64,000 nucleotides of DNA, taken from NCBI RefSeq assembly GCF_001895085.1, contig NZ_BDFD01000005.1, forward strand, positions 1 to 64,000, read 5' to 3'. Made by a program: the position numbers and the translations under genes. How positions within the stretch are numbered: the first letter of the stretch is position 1; the number at the start of each line of letters is the position of its first letter. The notes under the pieces are model-generated. The model was not told the DNA's origin. It ran no database searches and saw only the letters and a list, made by a program, of their open reading frames with translations. Positions 16,045 through 24,089 of the stretch are shown one piece after another. Source of the stretch: Mariprofundus micogutta (GTDB lineage Bacteria; Pseudomonadota; Zetaproteobacteria; Mariprofundales; Mariprofundaceae).

Positions 16045-18099
16045 TTGAAGATTAAGAACTGTTTGATTCGTAACTTTCGAGGACTTAAGGACATTGACCT
16101 GTCCTTCGATAACAATACCTGTCTTATCGCAGGACCAAATGCAATTGGGAAGTCCACTGTTCTTGAAGCAATTCGCTTGAATCGCGCGCTCCTCCTTAGT
16201 CGGTATCCTTCAGAAGGACAGGCTGTTCTTCACGCATTGGGAGCAGCCGCTAATCCAAACCAAGTGATGTTTAGGGGAGGATATTTTGAGTTTTCGGCGA
16301 TTGCTCGAGACCCATTATCGAACATTCAAATCCGTATGGAAGTACAACTTGATGGTCATGAGTTGGCAAAGGTAAACGGATCTCTACATTCTCTAGCGCT
16401 AGACCACCTTCGCGGCAGCATGGGAAATCAACTACAACAAGACCAGAGTGCTCTAACCCAATTCTTATCATCAGATGCAGGTCGGGGAAAGTTTGCAGAG
16501 TCTGAAGCGGAAATATCATCTTACATTTCAACTCTGAACACATCGGATACACTGCCTCTTGGATTGGAAATTACTCCAGACGGACAAATTCGAGGCGAGC
16601 ACGCATCGGCTCAGATCGTGTGCGGTTTCTTGGAGCGTTCGCTACCTCCGCAACAAGCGCTTTTTAGTATTTTCTCAGCAGATAGGGCTCTTCCAGCTGG
16701 AGAAGCAGCGATTCAGTTAGGGGCAGGAGATTCAGATAGTCAGATCAAGTCACACATTGCCGAGCCTCAAGTGAAGTTTCACAGATTGAAAACAAGTATC
16801 GCAAATTCCACTCTTCTACATGAGAATATTGATGAAGATTTCAAAATCATTTTTGATGAAATTCTTCCCGGCAAGCAACTTAATGGAGTGGAAATAGGAG
16901 CAATTGGTAATTTTCGTGTATCAATATTGGAACATGGTGTGGATAGGCCGTTTGATATTGACAGTCTTAGCAGTGGAGAGAAAGGGTTGATTCTTACCTT
17001 CATGCTAATTCGTAGAGCAGTAGCCGAAGGTGGGATTGTTTTGATTGATGAGCCAGAGCTGCACCTTAATCCTGGGGTGTGTCGCAAACTCTTACACTTT
17101 TTAATTGATCACTGCATTGAGCCACACAAACTACAGGCAATTATTTGTACACATTCTGCAGAGATACTAAATAGCGCTTATGAGCGAGATGATTGTGACA
17201 TTCATCATTTGAAAGACTCAGAGAATGCTACTCCGATTTATCGTGGTGATTTCGATGAAATGTTCAGAGCTCTGGGGCGGTTGGGAGTATCACCAGCTGA
17301 ATCGTTCTTTTATGAAAGTCGTCTGTTCGTTGAAGGGCCTCATGATGAAGAGCTTCTTGAAGAAGGGTTCCGGACAACACTTGGAGATCGATGCCAAATA
17401 AGTTCATTGGGAGGAAGGAAAGCTGTTGAAGCGGAGATTCGGAACCTTCAAGCTGCCGAGGCGGAAGGGAGATTGGATAGGCTGCATTGCTTTATATTTG
17501 ATCAAGATCGAGATGTGACAAATTTAGACAGCACTCCACTAGTCAAAGTTCTTCAATGGGATCGCTATTGTTTTGAGAACTATCTGCTCAATGTACAGGC
17601 CCTATATGATGTGCTGAGACCATCAGCAACAGGCACCTCATTTCCAGATAGAGGTATGTTTCTTCAGAAAGTAAAAGAGTTGGCTTTTGAGCAGATAAAG
17701 CCATTAGCCGCTCGACAGGCATATGAGCCGGATCGACTCAGAGGCCCGGGGCTAACTAACGAGGACATAGGAGGCTCATTTGAAGATATGCGCGATATCT
17801 TGTTCGGGAAACTGCAGTCGCTCAAGGATTCTCTATCAGACTTGGACCTTGATACTTGGAGAAATAGTTTTTTGACCAGTTGCGAAAGTATTAATGCTGA
17901 ATTAGTCGCTGCATGGGATGTTAATTGGGCGGCAAAATGCAACGGTAAAGAACTAATAGAAAAAATATGTCGCGAGTATTCAATAAACCGAGACCGACGA
18001 GAGATAAAAAAGGAATTGGTTAGACTTATTCGTGATCAGAATTCGCCAGAATGGCGGACTGTTGAAGGCCTTTTACGTGAATCAGTGAACAACCAATAA
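16045..18099 (+). CDS. AAA ATPase-TOPRIM fusion, OLD/PARIS-like anti-phage defence candidate
   Basis: About 684 residues from a TTG at 16045 (MKIKNCLIRNFRGL, behind GGGGGGAG); a GTG at 16021 is the alternative. The N-terminal SMC-like ATPase has Walker A GPNAIGKST (30-38), signature LSSGEKG (308-314), Walker B IVLIDEPE (331-338) and an H-loop CTHSAE. The C-terminal part is TOPRIM-like with VEGPHD (E430) and FDQDRD (D486, D488, D490), then FENYLLN. The ENYL element resembles DUF4435/AriB, which with an AriA-type ATPase forms the PARIS system; a class 1 OLD nuclease is the other reading. It stands alone, is AT-richer than its neighbours and is flanked by tRNA-like fragments, consistent with transfer. 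Confidence 0.8.
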   Translation: MKIKNCLIRNFRGLKDIDLSFDNNTCLIAGPNAIGKSTVLEAIRLNRALLLSRYPSEGQAVLHALGAAANPNQVMFRGGYFEFSAIARDPLSNIQIRMEVQLDGHELAKVNGSLHSLALDHLRGSMGNQLQQDQSALTQFLSSDAGRGKFAESEAEISSYISTLNTSDTLPLGLEITPDGQIRGEHASAQIVCGFLERSLPPQQALFSIFSADRALPAGEAAIQLGAGDSDSQIKSHIAEPQVKFHRLKTSIANSTLLHENIDEDFKIIFDEILPGKQLNGVEIGAIGNFRVSILEHGVDRPFDIDSLSSGEKGLILTFMLIRRAVAEGGIVLIDEPELHLNPGVCRKLLHFLIDHCIEPHKLQAIICTHSAEILNSAYERDDCDIHHLKDSENATPIYRGDFDEMFRALGRLGVSPAESFFYESRLFVEGPHDEELLEEGFRTTLGDRCQISSLGGRKAVEAEIRNLQAAEAEGRLDRLHCFIFDQDRDVTNLDSTPLVKVLQWDRYCFENYLLNVQALYDVLRPSATGTSFPDRGMFLQKVKELAFEQIKPLAARQAYEPDRLRGPGLTNEDIGGSFEDMRDILFGKLQSLKDSLSDLDLDTWRNSFLTSCESINAELVAAWDVNWAAKCNGKELIEKICREYSINRDRREIKKELVRLIRDQNSPEWRTVEGLLRESVNNQ

Positions 18100-18206
18100 T
18101 AGACTGTCCAAGCTTATTTAGTTGCTGTTGCACCTTGAAGTAACTTGAAGGTGATAGCTCAAAAGCTAAGAAGAATTACATCATTCCAGTGGTGCCCAGA
18201 TTTGTC

Positions 18207-18249
18207 CGGATTGGGGAGCCATGCAGGACTCGAACATAGGGAACCTGCA
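18207..18249 (-). other. tRNA 3'-end-like fragment, right flank of islet
   Basis: On the minus strand, TGCAGGTTC (18249-18241) is followed by nine extra bases (CCTATGTTC), then GAGTCCTGCA and ATGGCTCCCCA. Removing the nine bases gives a normal T-arm, GCAGG-TTCGAGT-CCTGC, and the rest looks like an acceptor 3' strand with CCA. No 5' half of a tRNA is visible upstream on that strand. It shares GTTCGAGTCCTG-ATGG with the fragment at 15871, in inverted orientation. Confidence 0.45.
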
Positions 18250-18263
18250 AAGCTGGAACTATT

Positions 18264-18272
18264 TGCTATAAT
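18264..18272 (+). promoter_or_regulatory. Extended -10 promoter (TGCTATAAT)
   Basis: A TGn-TATAAT extended -10 element lies 25 bases upstream of the lipoprotein start at 18297. No good -35 is seen, as is common with extended -10 promoters. It probably drives the two lipoprotein genes at 18297-19529. Confidence 0.5.
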
Positions 18273-18296
18273 GGCTTCACTTGTTTCGGAGGGGAC

Positions 18297-18899
18297 ATGC
18301 CAGGACAACAGTTTCTTCATGCAGTGAGCCGATGGCTTATGGCTGCACTGCTCTTTTCTACGCTCACGCTTGCCGGTTGTGCAACACAGCCGAAAGCGCC
18401 GGTAGTTGTGGATGAAATACATGGATCCGTCTCTTTCAATATCTGGCGGCAATATACCCTGATCGAGGATGACGGAAAAAACGTCACGCAGAAAAGCGGA
18501 CCCGGCAATTACGGGATTGAGATGATCCGCGTGTTCAGGAAAGGGGATAGCTGGATGGCGAATCCGGCGGCGCTGATCTGGCAGTTGTATGAAAATCAGT
18601 GGCCGCAACAGACTGAAGTGATATTACCCGAAGGTGATTATTTGTTTGATATTGTCATGCTTTCACTCAATGGTTTTCCATTAAAGGCTCAGGCCGGTGA
18701 GGGGTTGGCCTCATTTCATGTGACAGCAGGTAAAAAGCTTGCTGCCGGAGATATTGTATTCGACTATATCAAACGTTATCGCATTTATCCCGGGCAGAAG
18801 GTGGCAACGCATTTCATGCGGTTTATATCTACACCTGCAGATGCGGAAGTGATGCTGAAGTCCGACCCTGAAAAAATGTATGAACTCAGTGATGGCTAA
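18297..18899 (+). CDS. Predicted lipoprotein of unknown function
   Basis: A 200-residue protein with a signal peptide and lipobox LAGC (C28). The start ATG follows GGAGGGG closely. The mature part is beta-rich, with stretches such as EVILPEGDYLFDIVMLSLNG and AAGDIVFDYIKRYRIYPGQKV; I recognise no family. It is followed after 15 bases by a second lipoprotein gene and probably shares its promoter and the terminator at 19571. A periplasmic or outer-membrane role is all that can be said. Confidence 0.65.
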   Translation: MPGQQFLHAVSRWLMAALLFSTLTLAGCATQPKAPVVVDEIHGSVSFNIWRQYTLIEDDGKNVTQKSGPGNYGIEMIRVFRKGDSWMANPAALIWQLYENQWPQQTEVILPEGDYLFDIVMLSLNGFPLKAQAGEGLASFHVTAGKKLAAGDIVFDYIKRYRIYPGQKVATHFMRFISTPADAEVMLKSDPEKMYELSDG

Positions 18900-18914
18900 G
18901 ATGAGGAGAAGAGT

Positions 18915-19529
18915 TTGAGTAAATTATCCAGAATAGCTGTGCTGTTAAGTGCCATCATATTTGCAGGTTGTGCGCCTAAACAGCCGAATTTCCAGATGGT
19001 TGAGAGTCCACCCAAAGCCATTGTGCAGAATGGTTATAGCTTTACGCCACTGGATGAACCGGAGTGGTATATCATTGGCCGCACACCGATTACGGTGGCG
19101 CTGGCAAAGCGGGGCGCATCCACTGATGAGACCTGTGCAGTGCAGGGGAATATCTTTCCGATTGCCAAGTTTGAGTCGGATGAGGCATTTGTTGCGGCTG
19201 TGAAACAGGGGCAGGCCAACGATGCCGATATTGCCAATCCCGAACGATTCAAGGTGTTGACTCATGATGTCAGCCTGTATGCACATAAGGGCGAGCCGTG
19301 TGCTTTCTCGCATATTGTGACTGAAGATCATGCGGCGAAAAAACGCAGCAAGACCGAAGGCATGATGATACTCGATATCTATGCGCTGGTGTGCAGGCAT
19401 CCGCAGAATCGCCATGCCGCGATCAGTATCAACTATTCGCAGCGCAGTTATGCCGAAAGCCGCGATGCAGGTATAGCTGAAAAATCGCAGCATTTGTTTA
19501 ACAGTGTCGAGTTCACCACGCTGCAGTAG
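18915..19529 (+). CDS. Predicted lipoprotein of unknown function
   Basis: A 204-residue protein starting at a TTG behind GAGGAGA, with signal peptide and lipobox FAGC (C19). The mature domain has two cysteines in the middle (DETCAVQG and GEPCAFSH) that may form a disulphide, and a third in ALVCRHP. It ends with a hydrophobic beta strand (FNSVEFTTLQ). No known family is recognised. It is the second gene of a two-lipoprotein operon ended by a clear terminator. Confidence 0.65.
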   Translation: MSKLSRIAVLLSAIIFAGCAPKQPNFQMVESPPKAIVQNGYSFTPLDEPEWYIIGRTPITVALAKRGASTDETCAVQGNIFPIAKFESDEAFVAAVKQGQANDADIANPERFKVLTHDVSLYAHKGEPCAFSHIVTEDHAAKKRSKTEGMMILDIYALVCRHPQNRHAAISINYSQRSYAESRDAGIAEKSQHLFNSVEFTTLQ

Positions 19530-19570
19530 GGCTTATGAATGTCGGGGCGGACTCAGTGTTATCAATTTGA

Positions 19571-19596
19571 AAAGGCAGCCATTCGGCTGCCTTTTT
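19571..19596. terminator. Rho-independent terminator, probably bidirectional
   Basis: AAAGGCAGCC (19571-19580) and GGCTGCCTTT (19585-19594) pair around ATTC, followed by Ts on the plus strand. The A-run on the 5' side gives a T-run on the minus strand, so it can also end the convergent gene at 19625-20602. Confidence 0.85.
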
Positions 19597-19624
19597 CGTG
19601 GTGGTAACTGAGTGATTGTATGAA

Positions 19625-20602
19625 TCAGTTTTCGGTGATTCTCAAAGAATCACTAAGCTCATTATTTTCCTCATTGAATTCATTGATGTAGTTGCCTGCA
19701 TCCGCCTCAATATTAAATTCATAAAAGGCAAAGTTATGTCTTGGCGTGAAAGAAAAACCAATGCTCGAGGCTGCATCACTACAGTTTTTTGTTCTGCAGG
19801 GTTGCAGAGAGTTGAGCCCTTTTGTACCCAGTTGAGTGGTTTCATCAACACCTTGTCCCTGAACCCGCATTGTCGCTGTGATGGTGAATCGTCCGCTATC
19901 ACATTGACCTCTGTTCACAACAGTGATGGTCAGTCCGTATGGAATATGAATCTGAAGGCCTCCCGCGCCATTATTTGAGGATGAACCACTGATTGAAATA
20001 TGGGTGATCTCAATGTCAGGCAGAGGTGTACCTTCACAGACCGGTTGTTGAAAATTTGCCGAACTGAGGGTTTGCGGTGCAATCGCTGTACTGGCTTGAA
20101 CAGGTTTGGATCGATGCATCGATTGCCTGACGCTACGCGTACTCTGCTGAACAGGTTTGCTTCGGGTTGCTGTTCTGGTCTGAACCTGTGCAGCTTGTGA
20201 GCGCGTACTGGTGGTTTGAACTGAGAATCGTTTACTCAGTTGGCGGGGAAGTGCAACACGCGAGCGGGTGGTTGGAACAATCTTGAAATACACCTCGTGC
20301 GAACCACCGGTTGCCCTCCATTTGAATCGCATGTTGCGACTGCGCTCAGCTTTGAGCAGTCCGAGCTCTTTTCTGAAAATCTGTTTGCCATCAATACCAC
20401 CAACCACTGTAAAGCCATTGGCGGCCTGTTTGCCTGCTTTAACTCTAACCTGGAACGAGGTCACTTCTCCTGCTTTTGGCGAAAGTGGTCGCAGGCTGAT
20501 ATCTGAGGCCCATTGAATGGCCTGAGCACAAGCGGGTAAGGTGTAGAAGGGGAGTAGTGAGAGAAAGAAAAACGTAATAAGCGGTTTTGAAATATGTAGC
20601 AT
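19625..20602 (-). CDS. Secreted protein with CARDB-like domain
   Basis: About 325 residues from MLHISKP (ATG at 20602), with a signal peptide ending near PACAQA. An N-terminal Ig-like region (LSPKAGEVTSFQVRVKAGK) is followed by a Thr/Ser/Arg/Gln-rich linker (about 115-185). A C-terminal beta-sandwich with four cysteines ends NEFNEENNELSDSLRI, the hallmark of CARDB-type cell-adhesion modules (two such folds in total). It is probably exported or surface-exposed; no partner genes are adjacent. The linker is strongly basic, which could favour binding to glycan or nucleic acid (inference). Confidence 0.65.
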   Translation of the reverse strand: MLHISKPLITFFFLSLLPFYTLPACAQAIQWASDISLRPLSPKAGEVTSFQVRVKAGKQAANGFTVVGGIDGKQIFRKELGLLKAERSRNMRFKWRATGGSHEVYFKIVPTTRSRVALPRQLSKRFSVQTTSTRSQAAQVQTRTATRSKPVQQSTRSVRQSMHRSKPVQASTAIAPQTLSSANFQQPVCEGTPLPDIEITHISISGSSSNNGAGGLQIHIPYGLTITVVNRGQCDSGRFTITATMRVQGQGVDETTQLGTKGLNSLQPCRTKNCSDAASSIGFSFTPRHNFAFYEFNIEADAGNYINEFNEENNELSDSLRITEN

Positions 20603-20801
20603 GACAGCACCTTCCATGATCGTTGCTTCCCATCCCTATTACCTAGTATAGATGATAATCATGAAAGATTATGGGTGCTGAGACAGGCCTGGAGCAGTGA
20701 ATCCATCTGCTTTCGAATAATCAGACTCAGTAGTAGTATCCCGTCACTTTTTTATAGCTAATGGGCTGCCCGGTTATGGCCGGGACAGGCAAAAGGACAC
20801 G

Positions 20802-21410
20802 ATGATGATTGATGAGGCTGTATGTCAAATGTATCCCGTTCTGATCGGGCTGATGGGATGTGGAAAAAGCAGTATAGGCAGACTTTTGAGCCAGGAACTT
20901 GGTTTAACGATGCTGGATCTGGATCATTATATCGTCGACAAAGCGGGTAAAACGATTCCCGAGATCTTCGATGAGCATGGCGAAGAGGGGTTTCGCGATC
21001 TTGAAACCGAGGCTCTGCGTGAGGTGCTCGGTACTCCTGTGGTGATTGCCAGCGGTGGCGGAGTCGTCATGCGAGAGGAAAACAGGATTATGTTAGAAGC
21101 TCATGCGCCGGTGATCTGGTTGAAATCCTCCCTGCATTTTCTTGCCAACCGTATTCAGGGCGATGATAACCGGCCACTGACTGCCGGACGTGATGCATTG
21201 ACAGTTCTGCAGCAGTTGGCAGATATTCGCTATCCTTATTATAGCCAGTGCGCCGACTATATTTTGCATCGGGGCAAGATGAATAAAGCTGCATCGTTGC
21301 ATGCGGTGCTCGAGTATCTGAAACAGTGGCAGTATGAGAATACAGGATCGCAGCAACAGACTCAGTCTTCGCATTCACTATTGAGTTCCCCTAAATTCGA
21401 GGACGCTTGA
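20802..21410 (+). CDS. aroK: Shikimate kinase
   Basis: A 202-residue shikimate kinase, the fifth step of chorismate synthesis. It has the P-loop LMGCGKSSIGR, the DxD-type substrate site LDLDHYI, the motif FRDLETEALRE and the conserved SGGGVVMRE. The lid arginine lies in DDNRPLTAGR. The first nine residues and a Gln/Ser-rich tail of about 25 residues are additional to the core. aroB, its usual partner, does not follow. A short hairpin (20769-20784) lies in its leader and AAAAGGA precedes the ATG. Confidence 0.92.
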   Translation: MMIDEAVCQMYPVLIGLMGCGKSSIGRLLSQELGLTMLDLDHYIVDKAGKTIPEIFDEHGEEGFRDLETEALREVLGTPVVIASGGGVVMREENRIMLEAHAPVIWLKSSLHFLANRIQGDDNRPLTAGRDALTVLQQLADIRYPYYSQCADYILHRGKMNKAASLHAVLEYLKQWQYENTGSQQQTQSSHSLLSSPKFEDA

Positions 21411-21455
21411 TTCACATAGCTTGACCAAACAAGGAAGTGGTAAAAGGCTGGCACT

Positions 21456-22337
21456 ATGACAATCGCGTATCACATGCCGCTCTACCGGCCACCGAGCGAG
21501 GCGGACAACCTGATTATTCAGGTTACGCTCGGTTGTAGTTTTAACCAGTGCAGTTTCTGTTCCATGTATCGCTCGAAACAGTACCGGCAACGGCCTCTTG
21601 CGGACGTGGTTAACGAAATCGCTAAAGCTGCGCGCAGTTGGCCGGATGCCAGACGTGTATTCCTCGCTGATGGTGATGCGCTGAACCTGCCGACAGCACA
21701 ATGGCTTGCGATTCTTGAAGCACTGCATGCTGCGTTACCGAATCTTTCACGTGTTTCATGTTATGCCACACCTGCAAACCTGCTGGCCAAAAGCCATGAA
21801 GAGTTACAGCTATTAAAGGCGTCAGGTTTGAGTCTGCTCTATCTGGGCATTGAATCCGGTTCCAACCTGATCCTGAAGAAAATCACCAAGGGAGCCAGCC
21901 AGCGCGGCATTGCGAAAGCCATGCAGAATGCCTTTGATGCCGGCCTTAAGGTCTCCGGCACTGTTATCCTTGGCCTGGGTGGCAAACAGCACTGGCAGGA
22001 GCATATCGATGCAACCATTGAGTTGCTCAATCAAGCACCGCTGACCTATCTCTCCACCTTACAGCTTTATCTGGAAGAAGATGTAATGGCTGAATTCCAG
22101 ACCAGGTTCGGGGAGCCGTTCGAGATTCCGGATGACCGCGCCATGCTTCTGGAGCAGATGCGATTGCTTGAGGGGCTCAATCCGCCCAAAGCTGTGATCT
22201 TTCGCTCCAATCATGCATCCAATGCTCTGGCTCTGGCCGGCAATCTGCCCCGTGACAGGGAGAAGCTGTTGAATCAACTTTACCATGCGTTGAAAGGCGA
22301 AACACCGCTGAGGCCCTGGTATATGCGGGCTATGTGA
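21456..22337 (+). CDS. Radical SAM protein, function unknown
   Basis: A 293-residue radical SAM enzyme. Its cluster motif is C-x4-C-x2-C (CSFNQCSFC) rather than the common C-x3-C-x2-C; this spacing is normal for a group of uncharacterised Elp3/MiaB-like proteins with TLGCSFNQC-type motifs. The barrel features LYLGIESGSNLILKKITKG and VSGTVILGLGG are present. No B12 or TRAM domain is seen. Its substrate is unknown. It follows aroK by 45 bases and could share its transcript. Confidence 0.8.
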   Translation: MTIAYHMPLYRPPSEADNLIIQVTLGCSFNQCSFCSMYRSKQYRQRPLADVVNEIAKAARSWPDARRVFLADGDALNLPTAQWLAILEALHAALPNLSRVSCYATPANLLAKSHEELQLLKASGLSLLYLGIESGSNLILKKITKGASQRGIAKAMQNAFDAGLKVSGTVILGLGGKQHWQEHIDATIELLNQAPLTYLSTLQLYLEEDVMAEFQTRFGEPFEIPDDRAMLLEQMRLLEGLNPPKAVIFRSNHASNALALAGNLPRDREKLLNQLYHALKGETPLRPWYMRAM

Positions 22338-22419
22338 AAAATTCGGGAGAAATAATTCTTTTTCATTCGATGCATGAACTGTAATGTAGGATGCAAGATG
22401 ATGAACTGCTTGCAGGAGA

Positions 22420-24006
22420 ATGCTTATCCATTTCCCAAGATTTAAGACAATCCTTGTACTGATCCTGTTTTCAATTTCCACAGGGATAGTTTATGCATCC
22501 GAGCAAACAGAAATGCTTCCTGAAGTGAACCCGGATGCGGTAAATAATCAGCCAACATCAGAAAATACTGCCCTGAGTGAAGCTAAGGGGCTGATCATGT
22601 TGGATTATTCAGTCATCCCGGTTCCCGGATTCAAATCACTCGATTTGCATGGCATTCACTTCCTCCATCAAATGAATGACTGGCTTTATCTCGGCCTTGG
22701 GCTTCATGCACCGTTATTTCATGGTAATTCTGGTGGTTTTATGGTCTTTGATGCAACAGCTCATGCGCAACGTAGAATACTTGGAAATTCGTTTATAAAT
22801 GCCGGTGTCTCTTTTGGTGGTGGTGGCGGTGGTCCGACTCCACAACTGAGTAAACAAGTGTCCGGAACAGGCGGTTTCATCAAAGCTTATATGGGGCTGG
22901 GTTACGATTTTCGCAGTTTCTCAGTAGGGGCAAATTACGCGCATTATAAATTTATCAATTCGCGAATTAATAGTTCTCAACTCAATTTGTTTATTCAAAA
23001 ACCACTTTCATACTCAATCGGTTCATATGCAAACTCAGGAAATGAGATTGAGTATGATCCCTCCCTCTCTGAATCGGGGGGAGATAATATGATAACGCTG
23101 GAGCTTAATAATATATTTCAAATTAAACCCAAAGGAACGCATAAAAACACGATCAATTCGTTATCACTGCAATTTTCCCACTTTCTGACTGATAACTATT
23201 ACCTGTTTATTTTAGGCGAAGCCGGTTATTACGGTCTGCCGATCTATAATCACATTTTAGGGGGTGTGGGTTATAAGCTCCCTGTTTCCCCTCGCATCAG
23301 CATATTTGGCCAGATAGGGGTTGGCTCGGGTGGTTATTCACCTGACAGGATTGATACTGGCCCCGGACTGCTTGTTTATCCTAAATTTTCGCTGGAATAC
23401 TTACTGAATAATAACTATGGCTTGTCTCTGTCGGGTGGTTATCTGGTTGCGCCCATGGGCACATCCAAAAACTTCACCGTGGGTCTGGCAATGAATATCT
23501 ACCAGTCCACAAAGGAAAGAATGCAAAGCAATTCCAGTGCTGAAAAGAATCTGGTTTATCAAGGATTCCGAGTTAATGTATTCCAGCAAACTGAATTCAA
23601 TGTTCAGATTGGAAGTAGAAAGCATCCCAATATCAAAATGTTATCAGGTCAATTTGATTATATCGTGAATGATTATTGGTATATTCCTGCTCAGGTTAGC
23701 TTCGCGTACACGGCCTATAACGGCGGCCCGGGCTATGGAGAAATATTAACCGGATTAGGTATTCAGAGTAAGTACTCCACAACAAATCCTTTTCAGGGCT
23801 TTCTTCAGGTTTTGCTTGGCGGAGGAGCTCATGGGGTGCTGCTAAAACCTTCTGTAGGCTTCAATTATGGCTTGACCGATCATCTTGCACTTTATGGCCA
23901 GGTTGCAAAAACATTGTCAATAAAAGCGCCGGTGAATAAGCGGTTTCGTGCTTCCTCGGCAGGCCTGGGGTTGACCTATCGCTTCTCGTCACTGAACAGT
24001 CAGTAA
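22420..24006 (+). CDS. Outer-membrane beta-barrel-like protein with three repeats
   Basis: A 528-residue exported protein (signal peptide to about residue 27, ending VYAS) rich in alternating hydrophobic/Gly/Tyr strands and ending in the outer-membrane-type strand GLGLTYRF followed by a short tail. Three related modules can be aligned, starting near residues 86 (NDWLYLGLGL), 258 (DNYYLFILGE) and 418 (DYWYIPAQVS). Each has a Gly-rich turn (GGGGGG, GVGSGGYS, LLGGGAHG). I recognise no named family; a porin-like or structural barrel is likely. Base composition is AT-richer than nearby housekeeping genes. Confidence 0.6.
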   Translation: MLIHFPRFKTILVLILFSISTGIVYASEQTEMLPEVNPDAVNNQPTSENTALSEAKGLIMLDYSVIPVPGFKSLDLHGIHFLHQMNDWLYLGLGLHAPLFHGNSGGFMVFDATAHAQRRILGNSFINAGVSFGGGGGGPTPQLSKQVSGTGGFIKAYMGLGYDFRSFSVGANYAHYKFINSRINSSQLNLFIQKPLSYSIGSYANSGNEIEYDPSLSESGGDNMITLELNNIFQIKPKGTHKNTINSLSLQFSHFLTDNYYLFILGEAGYYGLPIYNHILGGVGYKLPVSPRISIFGQIGVGSGGYSPDRIDTGPGLLVYPKFSLEYLLNNNYGLSLSGGYLVAPMGTSKNFTVGLAMNIYQSTKERMQSNSSAEKNLVYQGFRVNVFQQTEFNVQIGSRKHPNIKMLSGQFDYIVNDYWYIPAQVSFAYTAYNGGPGYGEILTGLGIQSKYSTTNPFQGFLQVLLGGGAHGVLLKPSVGFNYGLTDHLALYGQVAKTLSIKAPVNKRFRASSAGLGLTYRFSSLNSQ

Positions 24007-24089
24007 ATAAGCTGCCCGGAAAAGGACAGTTTATTTCACAGGCAACCGGTTTGGACTCAATGATTGTCGCTTATTGAGGGGTGCCGGAT

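Noticed and set aside
20769-20784. A riboswitch in the aroK leader
   Set aside because: There is only a 5-bp CCCGG/CCGGG hairpin; no conserved riboswitch core is visible.
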